Shown here piece after piece: positions 34,778 to 43,665 of a DNA stretch of 64,000 nucleotides. The notes beneath the pieces were generated by a model. The model worked only from the letters and a program-made list of their open reading frames with translations, was not told the DNA's origin and searched no databases. Origin of the DNA: Lentzea tibetensis (GTDB lineage: Bacteria > Actinomycetota > Actinomycetes > Mycobacteriales > Pseudonocardiaceae); assembly GCF_007845675.1 (NCBI RefSeq), contig NZ_VOBR01000009.1, forward strand, positions 124,001 to 188,000. Direction: 5' to 3'. Position numbers and translations under genes: made by a program. Every line of letters starts with the position of its first letter. Within the stretch, counting starts at the first letter, position 1.

Positions 34778-35683
34778 ATGGAGACACGCCAGCTTCTCGC
34801 GTTCACCACCGTGGTACAAACAGGCAGCTTCACGAAGGCGGCCGCTACCCTCAATTGCTCTCAACCCACCATCACGACCCGCATCAAGGCACTCGAGGAG
34901 GGACTCGGGGTAACTTTATTCCGAAGACTCCCCAGAGGTATCCAGATGACGTCGGCGGGGGTCGAGCTCCTCCCCTTCGCCCGAAACATCATCAACCTCA
35001 CGGAAAAAGCACGAAAAGCCATAACGATGAACGGCGAACCACACGGAAAAGTGGTCATCGGTTCCGCTCAGAGCCTGACCGACTACCGTCTGTTACCGCT
35101 CATCGAGTACATGTGCTGGCGGTACCCCAGCGTTCAGCTCTCGATCCACTCGCGTAACACGCTCACGAACCTCGACGCGGTGCGCGACGGCCAGCTGGAC
35201 TGCGCGTTCTTCATCGGTGCGATCGAGCCGCGCGAAGGCCTCGAGACGACCGTCCTGTGCCCGGAACCGCTGGTGCTGGTGAGCGGCCCGAGCCACGTGC
35301 TGACCCAGCGCTCGGAGATCACCGACGACGAGCTGTCGCGCACCACGGTCATCCGCGCGGAGAACGGCGCGAGCTACCACGACCTGTTCGAGCAGTCCGT
35401 CGGTCTCGACGACGCCGACTCCCGCTCCCCCGCGCTGGAACTGGACTCGATCGGCGCCGCCAAGCGCGCGGTCGCGGCCGGGCTCGGCGTGGCGCTGCTG
35501 CCGGAGGTCTCGGTGGCCGCGGAGCTCGCCGACGGACGGCTGGTCCGGCTGCCGTGGTCGCCGTCGTTCCGCGTCTACACGCAGTTCGGGTGGCGGCAGG
35601 ACAACTCGACCAACCCGGCGATCACCGCGCTCGTCTCCGCCGCCGCCCAGGTGGTGAGCGACCAGGTGGCGTCACTGACGTAG
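34778..35683 (+). CDS. LysR-family transcriptional regulator
   Basis: 301 residues. The N-terminal helix-turn-helix covers about 1-60 (FTKAAATLNCSQPTITTRIKAL in part) and the effector domain about 90-295. LysR proteins often control a divergent gene; here that is the sugar importer across 448 bases. The 5' part has lower GC and different codon use than the 3' part. The stop lies inside the 3' end of the convergent LuxR-type gene (12-base overlap). Confidence 0.9.
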   Translation: METRQLLAFTTVVQTGSFTKAAATLNCSQPTITTRIKALEEGLGVTLFRRLPRGIQMTSAGVELLPFARNIINLTEKARKAITMNGEPHGKVVIGSAQSLTDYRLLPLIEYMCWRYPSVQLSIHSRNTLTNLDAVRDGQLDCAFFIGAIEPREGLETTVLCPEPLVLVSGPSHVLTQRSEITDDELSRTTVIRAENGASYHDLFEQSVGLDDADSRSPALELDSIGAAKRAVAAGLGVALLPEVSVAAELADGRLVRLPWSPSFRVYTQFGWRQDNSTNPAITALVSAAAQVVSDQVASLT

Positions 35684-36538
35684 CCAGCCGCGCCGCGCGG
35701 CCTCGACGCCCGCCGCGAACCGCGAGTCGGCGCCGAGGTGCGCGAGGACGCTCGCGACGTGCCTGCGCACGGTGCGCACGTGGATGCCGAGCGCCCGTGC
35801 GATCGCGGTGTCCTTGTGGCCGGCCGCCTGCAGTTCCAGCACGGCCTGTTCGGCCGGGGTCAGCGGGTTCTCGTCGTCGTCGGACGGCGAGGACCGCTCC
35901 CACACCAGGTCGAACCACGCGCGCAGCAACCCGACCAGCGACCGCGACCGCACGTGCAGCGCCCCCGAGGAGAGCCGGACGAGCGCCACGTCGTCACCGA
36001 TGCGCAGGCTCGTCATCCAGCCGGGGAAGAACCGCTGCTCCTCCCCCGCCGCGCGGGACAGCCCGATGAGCTGCCTGCCGATCGGGTCGCCGAGGCACGA
36101 CGCCGCGTACACGACGCGGTAGCGAACGCCCGGCAACACCTCGGCCTCGTGCGGGACCACCTCGGTGAGCCCCTCCGAGTGCGTGGCCACCGCGAACTCG
36201 CACGCGTCGCGTCGCGCGTGCGCCAGCACCTCCGTCGCGGCCCGCTTGATCGCGTTCGGGTCGGTCAGCACCTCGACGAGCCCACCGTCGTCGGGTTGCG
36301 GCGCCACGACCTCCGCCAGCGCCGCCCGCAACCGGGCGTGCCGGGCGGCGAGCCCCTCGGCGAACGCGGCCAGCAGCTCGGCGCACGCCACCTCGGGCAG
36401 CACCGGGACGACCATGCCGGGGTGGCACGGACTGCGCGTGGTGAGGCCCGCCGCGTCCAGCTCGGCGAGCGCCGCGGGGTCCGGCACGTCCACCGGTATC
36501 GGCCCGTCCACGACGAGCTCGCGGTACAGGGGGTTCAC
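35672..36538 (-). CDS. LuxR-type helix-turn-helix regulator, copy 1
   Basis: 288 residues. The C-terminal LuxR/GerE helix-turn-helix begins LTPAEQAVLELQAAGHKDTA and continues ARALGIHVRTVRRHVASVL. The N-terminal 200 residues resemble the TrmB/PLD-like half seen in other actinobacterial LuxR-type regulators but no ligand site is evident. The GTG at 36538 overlaps the stop of copy 2 (GTGA), so both are made from one transcript. Confidence 0.8.
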   Translation of the reverse strand: MNPLYRELVVDGPIPVDVPDPAALAELDAAGLTTRSPCHPGMVVPVLPEVACAELLAAFAEGLAARHARLRAALAEVVAPQPDDGGLVEVLTDPNAIKRAATEVLAHARRDACEFAVATHSEGLTEVVPHEAEVLPGVRYRVVYAASCLGDPIGRQLIGLSRAAGEEQRFFPGWMTSLRIGDDVALVRLSSGALHVRSRSLVGLLRAWFDLVWERSSPSDDDENPLTPAEQAVLELQAAGHKDTAIARALGIHVRTVRRHVASVLAHLGADSRFAAGVEAARRGWLRQ

Positions 36539-37125
36539 AGCCACCCCCGGCGCACGGCTGCCACGCCCGCCGCGAGGCGGGTCCCCGCGCCCAGCTCGGT
36601 CATGATCGCCGCGACGTGCGTGCGGACGGTGCGGACGCTGCGGCCGGTCGCGGCGGCCACCTCGGTGTCGTCCATGCCGGCGGCCATGAGCCGCAGCACC
36701 TGGTCGCGCACCGACGCGGTGACCCGGTCCCACAGCAGGTCGAACAGCTGCCCCATCCCGCGGGCGAGACCGGAGCGGACCAGCAGTCCGCTGCCCGCCG
36801 ACTCCCCCACCAGAACGACCTCGCGGTCCGCGACGCGCAGCAGCACCGGCAGCTGGTCGCGCAGCACGCGGTGGCCCACCGGCTCACCCGGCGGGAACCA
36901 CGGCGGCAGCACGTCGAGCAGTTCGCTGGAAGCGCTCTCATGCAACTCGCGCGCCGTGCCCACGACGTCGTCCAGCACGGTGACGTCCGGCGAACAGGCG
37001 CCAGAAGGCCTGCGGCACAACAGGTCCAGGTCCGCGAACGCCGCCAGCAGCGCCTCGTGCTCCCGCACGGTTCGCGCGTGTTCCTCCGCCAGCAGCCTGC
37101 CGAACGCCTGCAGCTTCATGCTCAT
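36535..37125 (-). CDS. LuxR-type helix-turn-helix regulator, copy 2
   Basis: 196 residues. It has the same architecture as copy 1 but a shorter N-terminal half. The helix-turn-helix reads GMDDTEVAAATGRSVRTVRT and HVAAIMTELG, and both copies end AGVxAxRRGWL. The ATG at 37125 (MSMKLQAFG) follows AAAGGCGGAC. The pair is divergent to a secreted protein gene starting at 37200, a plausible target. Confidence 0.78.
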   Translation of the reverse strand: MSMKLQAFGRLLAEEHARTVREHEALLAAFADLDLLCRRPSGACSPDVTVLDDVVGTARELHESASSELLDVLPPWFPPGEPVGHRVLRDQLPVLLRVADREVVLVGESAGSGLLVRSGLARGMGQLFDLLWDRVTASVRDQVLRLMAAGMDDTEVAAATGRSVRTVRTHVAAIMTELGAGTRLAAGVAAVRRGWL

Positions 37126-37199
37126 GTCCGCCTTTGCCCTTGTGCGGTCACGGGACGTCGCTCCAGATTGGTCTACACCAACGGCGGGGAGGACACCAC

Positions 37200-38762
37200 A
37201 TGCGCGCACTGCTCGCGGGGGTCGTCGCACTGACACTGACCACGCCCGCCGCGGTGGCCGCATCGGCCGCCGAGCTCGAAGTGGTGCCGCACTCGCACCG
37301 GATCGGTGCGCCCAGAACCGCGGTGAACGCCACCGCGACGCTGACCACGCACGTGATCGACCGCAACGGCGAGCCGAACGGCGACGCGACCGGGCACGCG
37401 ACCAACGTCAGCACCGGCGACGGCGACTTCCTCACGTTCGACGAGACAGGTACCGCCACCACAGCACTGGAGCCGGGCGTCTACGACGTCGGCGTGCTGT
37501 CCATCACCGAAGGACCGGACGGCGTCCGCGAGTTCACCGCCGCGGCGAACCTCCGCGTCCAGGTGACGGCGTCCGGTGGCGAGACGACGGTCGACGCCCG
37601 CCCTGCGAAGCCGGTCACCGCGAAGGTCGACCGACTGGGCGCGACCGTCGTCGACTCCTCGGTCACCATCGCCACCAAGGTGGGCGAGACCGGTTTCGCC
37701 AACTCCTACTTCACCGGTCCCGGCGCACGGGTCTACGCGGTGCCGTCGCCGAAGGGCAGGCAGGTGTTCGCGTACCGGCCGACGCTGGGCGGGCCGGGCT
37801 TCCGCTACCACCTGGTGCACGTGAGCGACGGCAGGCTGCCCGATCGGCCGGTCTACTACACGCCGGACGCGCGGCTGGCGCGGCTCGACACCACGTACTA
37901 CGGGCAGGGCGACGGCCTGGAGGGCAACAACGGCAAGCCCGCGGCGATCCCCGGCCTGTCGTTCTACCGGTTCGTCGACCTCGCCGCGCCCTCGTCGCGC
38001 GTCGAGTACTACACCGCCGACCCGAGCGTCACGTGGTTCAACCTGCGCGTGCTGGGCTCGGACGTGGCGATCACCAACGAGCCGCTGAGGCCGGGGGCCA
38101 GCCGGTCGACGTGGTTCCGGCCGCCGGTGGGCGTGGCGCTGGGCAACGGCGTCACGCGCACCGGTGACCAGCTGGCCGTGGACGTGCAGCCGTTCGCGCC
38201 GTCCGACGGCAAGCGGTACACGACCGCGTTCGGCTCCGGCGGTCCCGGCAAGACCACGCTGTCCTTGGCGGGCAAGGAGATCGGCGCCGAGGAGACGGTC
38301 GGGCGCGGCACGTTCACCCTGGCCGGGCCCGGCCGGTACGCGCTGCGGACCAGCGGTGAGCACAACGGGACGACCGTGGCGAGCGAGTGGAGCTTCGAAC
38401 CGAAGAGTGACGGCCCGGTGCCGATCTCGGTGGTGCGCACGGGCATCGGCCGCGACGCAGCGGGCGCGTGGGCGCAGAACCCGCTCGGGCAGGTCCGGGC
38501 CGGGAGCAACCACGAACTGACGTTGGCCGCCGATGCTCAACCGGGGGCCGCGCGGACGGGTGTTCCCTCGCTGGAGGTCTCCTATGACGACGGCAAACGT
38601 TGGCGGCGGCTGGTCGTCGGATGGAACGGACAGCGAGGGAACGCCTGGCTGAGCGAACCGCGCACACCCGGCTTCGTGTCGCTGCGGGTCAGCGCGACGA
38701 ACGCCGACGGCGCGAAGTTCACGCAGACCGTGCTCCGCGCGTACGAGCTGGTGAACGGCTAG
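37200..38762 (+). CDS. Secreted protein resembling the C-terminal part of actinobacterial S8 proteases
   Basis: 520 residues. A signal peptide (residues 1-24, ending AVAASAA) is followed by beta-rich domains. The first part (VIDRNGEPNGDATG, then EPGVYDVGVLSI) looks like the region that follows the catalytic domain in many large actinobacterial subtilases. No Asp-His-Ser subtilase motifs are present, so it should not be a protease by itself. It may be a binding partner, inhibitor or split-off domain. The ATG at 37200 follows GGGGAGG. It is divergent to the twin LuxR-type genes. The stop shares CTAG with the convergent STAND gene. Confidence 0.6.
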   Translation: MRALLAGVVALTLTTPAAVAASAAELEVVPHSHRIGAPRTAVNATATLTTHVIDRNGEPNGDATGHATNVSTGDGDFLTFDETGTATTALEPGVYDVGVLSITEGPDGVREFTAAANLRVQVTASGGETTVDARPAKPVTAKVDRLGATVVDSSVTIATKVGETGFANSYFTGPGARVYAVPSPKGRQVFAYRPTLGGPGFRYHLVHVSDGRLPDRPVYYTPDARLARLDTTYYGQGDGLEGNNGKPAAIPGLSFYRFVDLAAPSSRVEYYTADPSVTWFNLRVLGSDVAITNEPLRPGASRSTWFRPPVGVALGNGVTRTGDQLAVDVQPFAPSDGKRYTTAFGSGGPGKTTLSLAGKEIGAEETVGRGTFTLAGPGRYALRTSGEHNGTTVASEWSFEPKSDGPVPISVVRTGIGRDAAGAWAQNPLGQVRAGSNHELTLAADAQPGAARTGVPSLEVSYDDGKRWRRLVVGWNGQRGNAWLSEPRTPGFVSLRVSATNADGAKFTQTVLRAYELVNG

Positions 38763-41584
38763 GGACACACCGAGCGTCGGCGGACGTCGGGGAAGTAGCT
38801 CTCCCAGACGACCTCGTCGAGCTCGATGTCGTGCTCCATGCACAGGTTCGACCGCACGGCGTCGACCGTCGTGCGGAAGGACCACATCGACACCGTGCGG
38901 TCCAACCCGACGAACATGGCGTCGGCCGGCCGGTAGGCGAGTGCGGTCAGTTGTTCGACCAGACCACCGAACGACCCGAGCAGCACCGGCGCGTCCTGGC
39001 GCTCGACGTCCCACACCTGCACTTCCGAGTCGGCGCCGACGGCCACCTGGTGGCCTCCGAACTCGACCAGCAGCGCGACGTGGGACGACTCGGGCAGTTC
39101 GGCCCATCGCACCGGCGAACGCGGATCCGCGACGTCCCACACCACGATCTTCTTCCGCAGCTCGTCCCGCACCGCGATGAACCTGCCGTCCTGGCTGAAC
39201 GCCATCACGGAGCCGAGGTTGTCCTTGACCCACATCGTGTTCAGCAGCTGCGGCTGCTCGGTGTCCACCTGCCAGAACTCGATCTCGGTCTCGCCGGTCC
39301 AGTGGTCCTGTCTGAGCGGCAGCACCAGCAGCCGACCGTCCGGGCGCAACGCGGGTGTGCCCGCGTTCTCCCGTGGTAGCACGACCTCACGTGGCTGCCG
39401 GGGATCGTGGAGATCCCAGATGTGCGCCTTGGAGTCGCGCACGAGCGACGGCCTTTCCGTCGCACGCGACCCAGGGGGCTGCGGCCAGTCGACCATGCCC
39501 GCTCCCACCACCACCTCACCGGAGCGACTCACGGCGTCGACGGAGAAGGGGCGCGGCAGCACACCCGTCTGCCGCGGCCGGTCGAGATCGCTGATGTCCC
39601 ACAGCTGGGCGACGTAGGTGTCCAGGTTCGTCACGACCATCCGCTTGTCGTCGGCGCTGATCCGAGCCCACGCTCGCTCCTGCCGCGGCAGGAGCTCGGA
39701 ACGGTCGCGCCCCTTCGCGTTGTCCCACATCCAGTTGGACTTCTCGCCTGCCCGCGTGAGGAAACGCCCGCTCGGTGAGAAGTCCGAGCCGACCTTCGAC
39801 TCGTCGCGGGGCACCTCCACCGGCGCCTTGCGCCGCGCGGCGTCCGCGTTGAGCAGCGCGTCACGGGTGTCGTCGCCGGGGGCGATCGTGTACGCGGCGA
39901 GCGCCACGCGGACGGCCTTCGCGGGATCCGACGCGATGAGGTCGGCCAGCCCCGACACGGTTCGGCCCGCCACCACGCGGTCGTGCTGCCGAGCGGACTC
40001 CCCGGCCAGCCTGACCGCGTAGACGACGGTGCCCGTCAGCACCACCACCAGGACCGTCAACACGCTCACCAGCACGCGCATCCGCCTGGCCCGCCGGCGA
40101 ACGCCCGCTTCCCGCGCGAGGTCGAGGTCGATGCTCGCCTCGAGGAAGCGGCGTTCGGTCGCGGTCAGCGAGCCGTCCGGCAGGTCCCGCGCCTGTGCCA
40201 GTCGCACACCGCGGTAGAGAGCATCGGGATCGCCTCCGACCGCGTCCCACGCGGCGGCGGCCTCGGTGAGCCGGTGCTGCACGAGCAGCCCGGCCCGGTC
40301 CTCGGCGATCCAGTCGCGCAGGCGGGGCCAGCCGCGGATCAACGCCTCGTGGGTGAGCTCAACGCCGTCGCGGTCCAGCGTGACCAGCCGCGCGGCGGCG
40401 AGGCGGTCGAGCACCTCGGCGTCGAGCCCCTCCCGCCGCACGCGCCGCTTGGTGTCCTCGGTGCCCTCGCCGAGCGCGATGAGCCTGAGGAAGATTTGGC
40501 GTGCAACGGTTTGCTGCTCGTCCGCCAGCGAGCCGAAGACGGCCTCCGCGGTCCGCGCGACCGCGTGTTCGAGGCCGCCCGCCTCCTCGTAGGCGGCCAG
40601 CGTCAGCGTCATGCCGCGCCGCCGCGCCCACGTCTCGACCAGCGCGTGCGACACCAGTGGCAGCGCCGCGGCCTGACCGGTGACGTCGGCGACCAGCCTG
40701 GTCACCAGTGCGGTCTCGACGGTGGCGCCGACGCGCAGGGCTGGTGCGGTGATCGCGCGCCGCAGCTCGTCGGTCGTCATCGGACCGACGATGAGCTGCC
40801 CGCCGTCGACGGCATCGACCAGCTCGGGGTGGCGGCCGAGGTGGCCGTAGAAGTCGGCGCGCACGCCGATCACGACGCGCGGGCAGCTGGTCAACGCCTG
40901 GACGAACCACTCACGAGCGGCCGGGTCGGCCAGCGTGAAGACCTCCTCGAACTGGTCGACCACCAGCACGAGGTCCGGGTTCCACTGGCGGATCCGCAGG
41001 CCGAGGTTGGCCGGGTCGGCCGTGAGCTCGTCGCGCAGCACCACGGCGGACTCACCGAGCACGGACGCCAGCCGCACGGCGCACTCGTCCAGCGGCCGCG
41101 CGCCCGGCGTGAACACCACCGCGTGGTCGAGCCGGGGCACGAGCCCGGCCCGCAGCAATGACGACTTGCCGGAACCGGAAGCACCGAACACACCGGTGAA
41201 GCGCCGCGCGCCGACGAGGTCGAGCAGCTTCGCGGTCAGCTTCTCCCGGCCGAAGAACCGGTCCGCGTCCTCGGGCTGGAACGCGGCCAGCCCCGCGTAG
41301 GGCGACTCGTCCACCGGCGCCGGCGGCGACCCGATGGACCGCCACCGCTCCTCCCACTCGCCGGCGTCACCACCGCAGGCCTCGACGTAGGCGAGCGTCA
41401 CGGCGAGGCTCGGCAGCTTCCTGCCGTTGGCGGCCTCGGACAGCGCGGCGGCCGAGTAGTGCGCGCGCACAGCGAGGTCGCGGTAGGGCGGGTTGCCCGC
41501 CTTCTCGCGCAGCCGCCGCAGGTCGGCGGCGAAGTGCCCGAGCTCGGAGTCCTCGGTGTCGAGCGGCCGTTCACGTCGTGGCAT
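38759..41584 (-). CDS. XRE-STAND NTPase with WD40-like repeats
   Basis: 941 residues. An XRE-like helix-turn-helix lies at about 15-75 (YSAAALSEAANGRKLPSL). A STAND NTPase domain of the nSTAND1 type follows: SPYAGLAAFQPEDADRFFG, P-loop GASGSGKSS near 134, Walker B VLVVDQFEEVF, and ELTHEALIRGWPRL. A membrane helix is near 508-530, then a beta-propeller-like region of WD-type repeats (HIWDLHDPRQP, VVWDVADPRSP, QVWDVERQDAP). STAND proteins are switch ATPases that assemble upon a signal. Such proteins are common in actinomycetes and their role is mostly unknown; some STAND proteins act in phage defence. Confidence 0.85.
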   Translation of the reverse strand: MPRRERPLDTEDSELGHFAADLRRLREKAGNPPYRDLAVRAHYSAAALSEAANGRKLPSLAVTLAYVEACGGDAGEWEERWRSIGSPPAPVDESPYAGLAAFQPEDADRFFGREKLTAKLLDLVGARRFTGVFGASGSGKSSLLRAGLVPRLDHAVVFTPGARPLDECAVRLASVLGESAVVLRDELTADPANLGLRIRQWNPDLVLVVDQFEEVFTLADPAAREWFVQALTSCPRVVIGVRADFYGHLGRHPELVDAVDGGQLIVGPMTTDELRRAITAPALRVGATVETALVTRLVADVTGQAAALPLVSHALVETWARRRGMTLTLAAYEEAGGLEHAVARTAEAVFGSLADEQQTVARQIFLRLIALGEGTEDTKRRVRREGLDAEVLDRLAAARLVTLDRDGVELTHEALIRGWPRLRDWIAEDRAGLLVQHRLTEAAAAWDAVGGDPDALYRGVRLAQARDLPDGSLTATERRFLEASIDLDLAREAGVRRRARRMRVLVSVLTVLVVVLTGTVVYAVRLAGESARQHDRVVAGRTVSGLADLIASDPAKAVRVALAAYTIAPGDDTRDALLNADAARRKAPVEVPRDESKVGSDFSPSGRFLTRAGEKSNWMWDNAKGRDRSELLPRQERAWARISADDKRMVVTNLDTYVAQLWDISDLDRPRQTGVLPRPFSVDAVSRSGEVVVGAGMVDWPQPPGSRATERPSLVRDSKAHIWDLHDPRQPREVVLPRENAGTPALRPDGRLLVLPLRQDHWTGETEIEFWQVDTEQPQLLNTMWVKDNLGSVMAFSQDGRFIAVRDELRKKIVVWDVADPRSPVRWAELPESSHVALLVEFGGHQVAVGADSEVQVWDVERQDAPVLLGSFGGLVEQLTALAYRPADAMFVGLDRTVSMWSFRTTVDAVRSNLCMEHDIELDEVVWESYFPDVRRRSVCP

Positions 41585-41653
41585 GTGCTGTTCCCCCAGC
41601 GTCCAGTCTGCACACCGCCCTTGCTGGGACGCGGCCCGGCGCTCGGCGTTGCC

Positions 41654-42586
41654 CTACTCCGGCTTGACCGACGGCCGGGTCTCGTTCGTCCGGCGGTTCC
41701 ACGACTCGCCGTACACCTGCGAGCGGAAGTGCAGCACCGGGTCGTCGGACAGCTCGATGCCCGCGACCACGTTGGTCGGGTCGAAGACCAGGTTCTCCAC
41801 CGACGCCTGGTCGGCGTGCAACGCGCCGAGCTCGAGCCGTCCGGCGACGACGGTCTGCCGGGTGTCCGGCCACTGCTGCGTGACGTCGTCGACCGGGTCA
41901 CCGGGGTCGGCGAGCTGGAACACGAGGTTCCACGCGGCGCCGGGACGCTGCTTGATCTCGCTGATCAGGTACTGCGGCGGCCATTCACGGCGCTCGCGGG
42001 CACCCAGCGCGACGATCCCGGCCTCGGGCATCCAGCTGTACCGGAACGCACGGCGCTCGCCCGCGGCGTTCACCAGGTAGTAGGCGTGCAGGCCGTTGAA
42101 CCGGGTGGTGGCGAAGCTCTGCGGCGGGATCAGGCTGTTGAGGCCCTTGACGCCGGGCAGCAGGTGCCTGCGGGTGGCCAGGAACGCGAGCACCTTCAGC
42201 GGGGACAGCTTGCCGGGCTTGATCGCGGTGGTGAGGCCGATGAAGTCCTCGGCGTCGCGGGCCGGGAAGTTCGGCAGGCTCGCCGCCGCCCACGTGCTGT
42301 GCCCGCCGGACGCGAGGTCGAAGCGGATCGCCAGGCCGAGCGGCACGCCCTTGTCGCCCCGGCGGTCCGGGGTGTACGGGCTGCCGCCCGCGTTCGACAG
42401 TCGCACCAGCGCGGGGACCGGCGAGCCCTGCAGGTGCTCGGCCGTCGTCCACGAGCCGATCTCCGCCGACGGCGTGAAAGTGGCGTGGAAGTGGACTCCG
42501 CGCGGATGGGCGCGCCGGAAGCCCGGCACCGTTCCGGTCGCCGTCTCCATGGCGTGCATGGCCCGCTGGACCTGCTGCTCGGTCAT
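41654..42586 (-). CDS. Catalase-family haem protein (small catalase-related peroxidase)
   Basis: 310 residues, about half the length of a full catalase. The distal histidine region is AHPRGVHFHATFTPS, then VRLSNAGGSPYTPDRRGDKG. The haem-ligand tyrosine lies in FRSQVYGESWNRR (RxxxY), as in catalases. Lacking most of the tetramer arms, it may act as a peroxidase or allene-oxide-like enzyme rather than a true catalase. The ATG at 42586 overlaps the lacI stop (ATGA), so it is coupled to that regulator although its role appears unrelated to sugars. Confidence 0.8.
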   Translation of the reverse strand: MTEQQVQRAMHAMETATGTVPGFRRAHPRGVHFHATFTPSAEIGSWTTAEHLQGSPVPALVRLSNAGGSPYTPDRRGDKGVPLGLAIRFDLASGGHSTWAAASLPNFPARDAEDFIGLTTAIKPGKLSPLKVLAFLATRRHLLPGVKGLNSLIPPQSFATTRFNGLHAYYLVNAAGERRAFRYSWMPEAGIVALGARERREWPPQYLISEIKQRPGAAWNLVFQLADPGDPVDDVTQQWPDTRQTVVAGRLELGALHADQASVENLVFDPTNVVAGIELSDDPVLHFRSQVYGESWNRRTNETRPSVKPE

Positions 42587-43569
42587 GAACGCGAACTATG
42601 CCCGGTGCTGGCACGGGCCACCAGCACAGGCGTCGTGTCCTCCGTATCGATAGGCGACGCACCCGCGAGCACGGCCAGCAACGCGCGTGCCGCACGGGCG
42701 CCGAAAGCGGACGTGTCGCGCGACAACGCGGTCAGCGGCGGGTGGATCAGCCGGCACAACGGCGAGTCGTCCCAGGCCACAATGGACAGTTCGGCCGGGA
42801 CGGTGACGCCGAGCTCGGCCGCGACGCCGACGCCGGCGACGGCCATCACGTCGTTGTCGTAGACGATCGCGGTCGGCGGCTCCGCCCCGAGCAGCAGCTC
42901 GCGCGTCGCCGCGGCACCGCGTGAGTCGGTGTAGTCGGCGGACACGATCACCCCCGACGGCACCGCGGCGCGGAAGGCCGCGTCACGCCGTGCGGTGTGC
43001 AGCAGCGACGGCAGGCCCGCGACCCGTGCGATCCGCCGGTGCCCCAGCGAGGTCAGGTGCTCGACGACGGACGTCATCGCCTTGGCGTCGTCGGCCCACA
43101 CGCTGGCGACGTTCCCGTGGTGCCCGGCGCCGCCGATCACCACGGCGGGCAGCCCCAGCTCCTCGACGACGGCCACCCTCGGGTCGTCGACGCGCAGGTC
43201 GACGAGGAACACCCCGTCCACCCGGTGCTCGGCCCACCAGCGGCGGTACAGCTCGACCTCCTCGTCGAGATCCCCGACGACCTGCAACAGCAGCGCCATC
43301 GGCAGCTCGGCCTGTATCCCGCCGATGAGCCGGAAGAAGAAGGCCTCCGCGCCCAGCGGCCGGGCGAGCACCAGCCCGACGGCGTCGGCGCGGGCGCCGG
43401 ACAGCGCGCGGGCGGTCGACGACGGGCGGTACCCCAGTGCCGCGGCGACGGACAGCACCCGCTCGCGGGTCGAGTCGGACACGCCGGGGCGTCCGTTCAA
43501 GGCGAGCGAGACCGCGCCCTTGGACACGCCCGACCGCAGGGCGATGTCCTTGATCGTCGGGCGCTTCAC
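42583..43569 (-). CDS. LacI-family transcriptional regulator
   Basis: 328 residues. The N-terminal DNA-binding part reads TIKDIALRSGVSKGAVSLAL with the hinge YRPSSTARALSG. The periplasmic-binding-like sensor domain follows from about 60. It is divergent to the sugar importer and glycosidase operon, and a palindrome of the LacI type stands at 43624-43635 between them. It probably represses the importer and glycosidase genes until sugar is bound. Confidence 0.92.
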   Translation of the reverse strand: MKRPTIKDIALRSGVSKGAVSLALNGRPGVSDSTRERVLSVAAALGYRPSSTARALSGARADAVGLVLARPLGAEAFFFRLIGGIQAELPMALLLQVVGDLDEEVELYRRWWAEHRVDGVFLVDLRVDDPRVAVVEELGLPAVVIGGAGHHGNVASVWADDAKAMTSVVEHLTSLGHRRIARVAGLPSLLHTARRDAAFRAAVPSGVIVSADYTDSRGAAATRELLLGAEPPTAIVYDNDVMAVAGVGVAAELGVTVPAELSIVAWDDSPLCRLIHPPLTALSRDTSAFGARAARALLAVLAGASPIDTEDTTPVLVARASTGHSSRS

Positions 43570-43623
43570 GCCTGCTCACCTGTCCGGAAAAAGACAACAA
43601 GACGATCGGAGGCTAGCTGGAGA

Positions 43624-43635
43624 TAAACCGGTTTA
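43624..43635. promoter_or_regulatory. LacI-type operator palindrome
   Basis: TAAACCGGTTTA is a perfect 12-base palindrome with the central CG pair usual for LacI-family sites. It is framed by CTAGCT/AGCTAG-like outer bases. It lies 55 bases before lacI and 31 bases before the binding-protein gene, so it can control both. Confidence 0.7.
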
Positions 43636-43665
43636 GCTAGGTTCCCCGACAGGAGGTGGCAGTCA

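Noticed and set aside
38759-41584. A Ser/Thr kinase with WD40 repeats
   Set aside because: No kinase motifs; the P-loop and the ELTHEALIRGWPRL segment indicate a STAND NTPase.
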